A DNA stretch of 5,922 nt from NCBI GenBank assembly GCA_015232955.1, contig JADFYS010000130.1, positions 1-5,922 of the forward strand, given 5' to 3'. The position numbers and the translations under genes were made by a program. The DNA is from Gammaproteobacteria bacterium (GTDB taxonomy: Bacteria; Pseudomonadota; Gammaproteobacteria; Thiohalomonadales; Thiohalomonadaceae). Below, piece by piece: positions 5,471-5,922 of this stretch; the first letter of the stretch is position 1; each line of letters starts with the position of its first letter. Below the pieces are notes generated by a model. The model was not told the DNA's origin and did not search any database. It saw nothing but the letters and a program-made list of their open reading frames with translations.

Positions 5471-5922
5471 ATGAGTGATCTAAACCATATTCGTAACTTT
5501 TCGATTATCGCCCACATTGATCACGGCAAATCGACCATATCCGATCGCCTGATACAGGTGTGCGGTGGCTTGACGCAGCGGGAGATGGCAGCGCAGGTTC
5601 TCGACTCAATGGATCTCGAGCGGGAGCGGGGGATTACGATCAAGGCACAGAGCGTCTCTCTCCTCTATCGGGCGCGGGATGGTGAGACCTATCAGCTCAA
5701 CTTTATCGACACCCCAGGCCATGTTGACTTCTCTTATGAGGTTTCGCGCTCCCTTGCCGCCTGTGAAGGGGCGCTACTGGTGGTGGATGCGTCACAAGGG
5801 GTAGAGGCGCAGACGGTCGCCAACTGTTATACCGCGATCGAGCAGGGGCTGGAGGTTTTTCCCGTGCTGAATAAGATCGATCTCCCCGCCGCCGATCCCG
5901 AGCGGGTGATGACCGAGATTGA
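5471..5922 (+). CDS. lepA: Elongation factor 4 (LepA), N-terminal 150 codons (3' end beyond window)
   Basis: Ribosome-associated translational GTPase (EF4) that acts on the elongating or assembling ribosome. Translation from ATG 5471 gives 150 complete codons of the usual ~600 and covers most of the G domain. Seen: G1 AHIDHGKST (14-22), switch 1/G2 with ERERGITIKAQS (50-61), G3 DTPGH (80-84) followed by VDFSYEVSRSLAACEGALLV (85-104), and G4 NKID (134-137) followed by LPAADPERV. These are almost identical to E. coli LepA. The CGG in VCGGL (30-34) and the SMDLERERGIT block separate it from EF-G and TypA. No Shine-Dalgarno lies at a normal distance: the 10 bases before the ATG are T-rich, and the nearest AGG (5447-5449) is in the hairpin. 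An ATG at 5467 is out of frame. The position after mucD matches the Pseudomonas order; lepB would be expected next. Confidence 0.98.
   Translation, partial: MSDLNHIRNFSIIAHIDHGKSTISDRLIQVCGGLTQREMAAQVLDSMDLERERGITIKAQSVSLLYRARDGETYQLNFIDTPGHVDFSYEVSRSLAACEGALLVVDASQGVEAQTVANCYTAIEQGLEVFPVLNKIDLPAADPERVMTEI

Noticed and set aside
1..5922. Mobile elements, CRISPR arrays, tRNA/rRNA genes or a novel defence system
   Set aside because: The window is filled by conserved housekeeping and stress genes in a known order; no transposase, integrase, regularly spaced repeat or RNA-gene signature was seen.

Overview
The window is a chromosomal segment from a gammaproteobacterium that is fairly GC-rich by eye. 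It carries the extracytoplasmic stress (sigma-E/AlgU) locus in the same gene order as the Pseudomonas nadB / algU-mucA-mucB-mucC-mucD / lepA region. All seven genes are recognisable by motif and by recalled similarity to E. coli or Pseudomonas homologues. I see no mobile element, CRISPR array, tRNA or rRNA. The species cannot be fixed from this window. RseA and RseB look more like Pseudomonas MucA/MucB than E. coli RseA/RseB, so a non-enteric gammaproteobacterium is likely.

Layout. Positions 1-872 (minus strand) hold the N-terminal 290 codons of nadB (L-aspartate oxidase), cut by the window edge. Positions 873-1075 are the divergent control region. It contains a sigma-E-type promoter candidate for rpoE, a weak overlapping candidate for nadB, and a GGA-rich leader with small ORFs that run up to or overlap the rpoE start. 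On the plus strand follow rpoE (1076-1657, TTG start), rseA/mucA (1727-2251), rseB/mucB (2304-3362), rseC/mucC (3359-3796, 4-base overlap with rseB), a terminator-like hairpin (3806-3841), mucD/degP (3867-5312), a 158-base gap with a second terminator-like hairpin (5428-5466), and the first 150 codons of lepA (5471-5922, cut by the edge).

How the genes work together. RpoE is the stress sigma factor. RseA is its membrane-spanning anti-sigma factor and RseB is the periplasmic protein that protects RseA from proteolysis. RseC is an inner-membrane accessory protein with a cysteine cluster. MucD is the periplasmic HtrA protease/chaperone that clears misfolded envelope proteins. LepA (EF4) is a translational GTPase and NadB starts NAD synthesis; both are conserved neighbours and not part of the sigma-E circuit itself.

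No new protein system is present. The parts worth a second look are regulatory: a candidate RseD-like leader ORF coupled to rpoE, an eight-G slippery run at the rpoE 3' end that in the -1 frame leads into the rseA start, and terminator-like hairpins placed directly before the starts of both mucD and lepA. The lepA hairpin has two alternative left arms, as in an attenuator.
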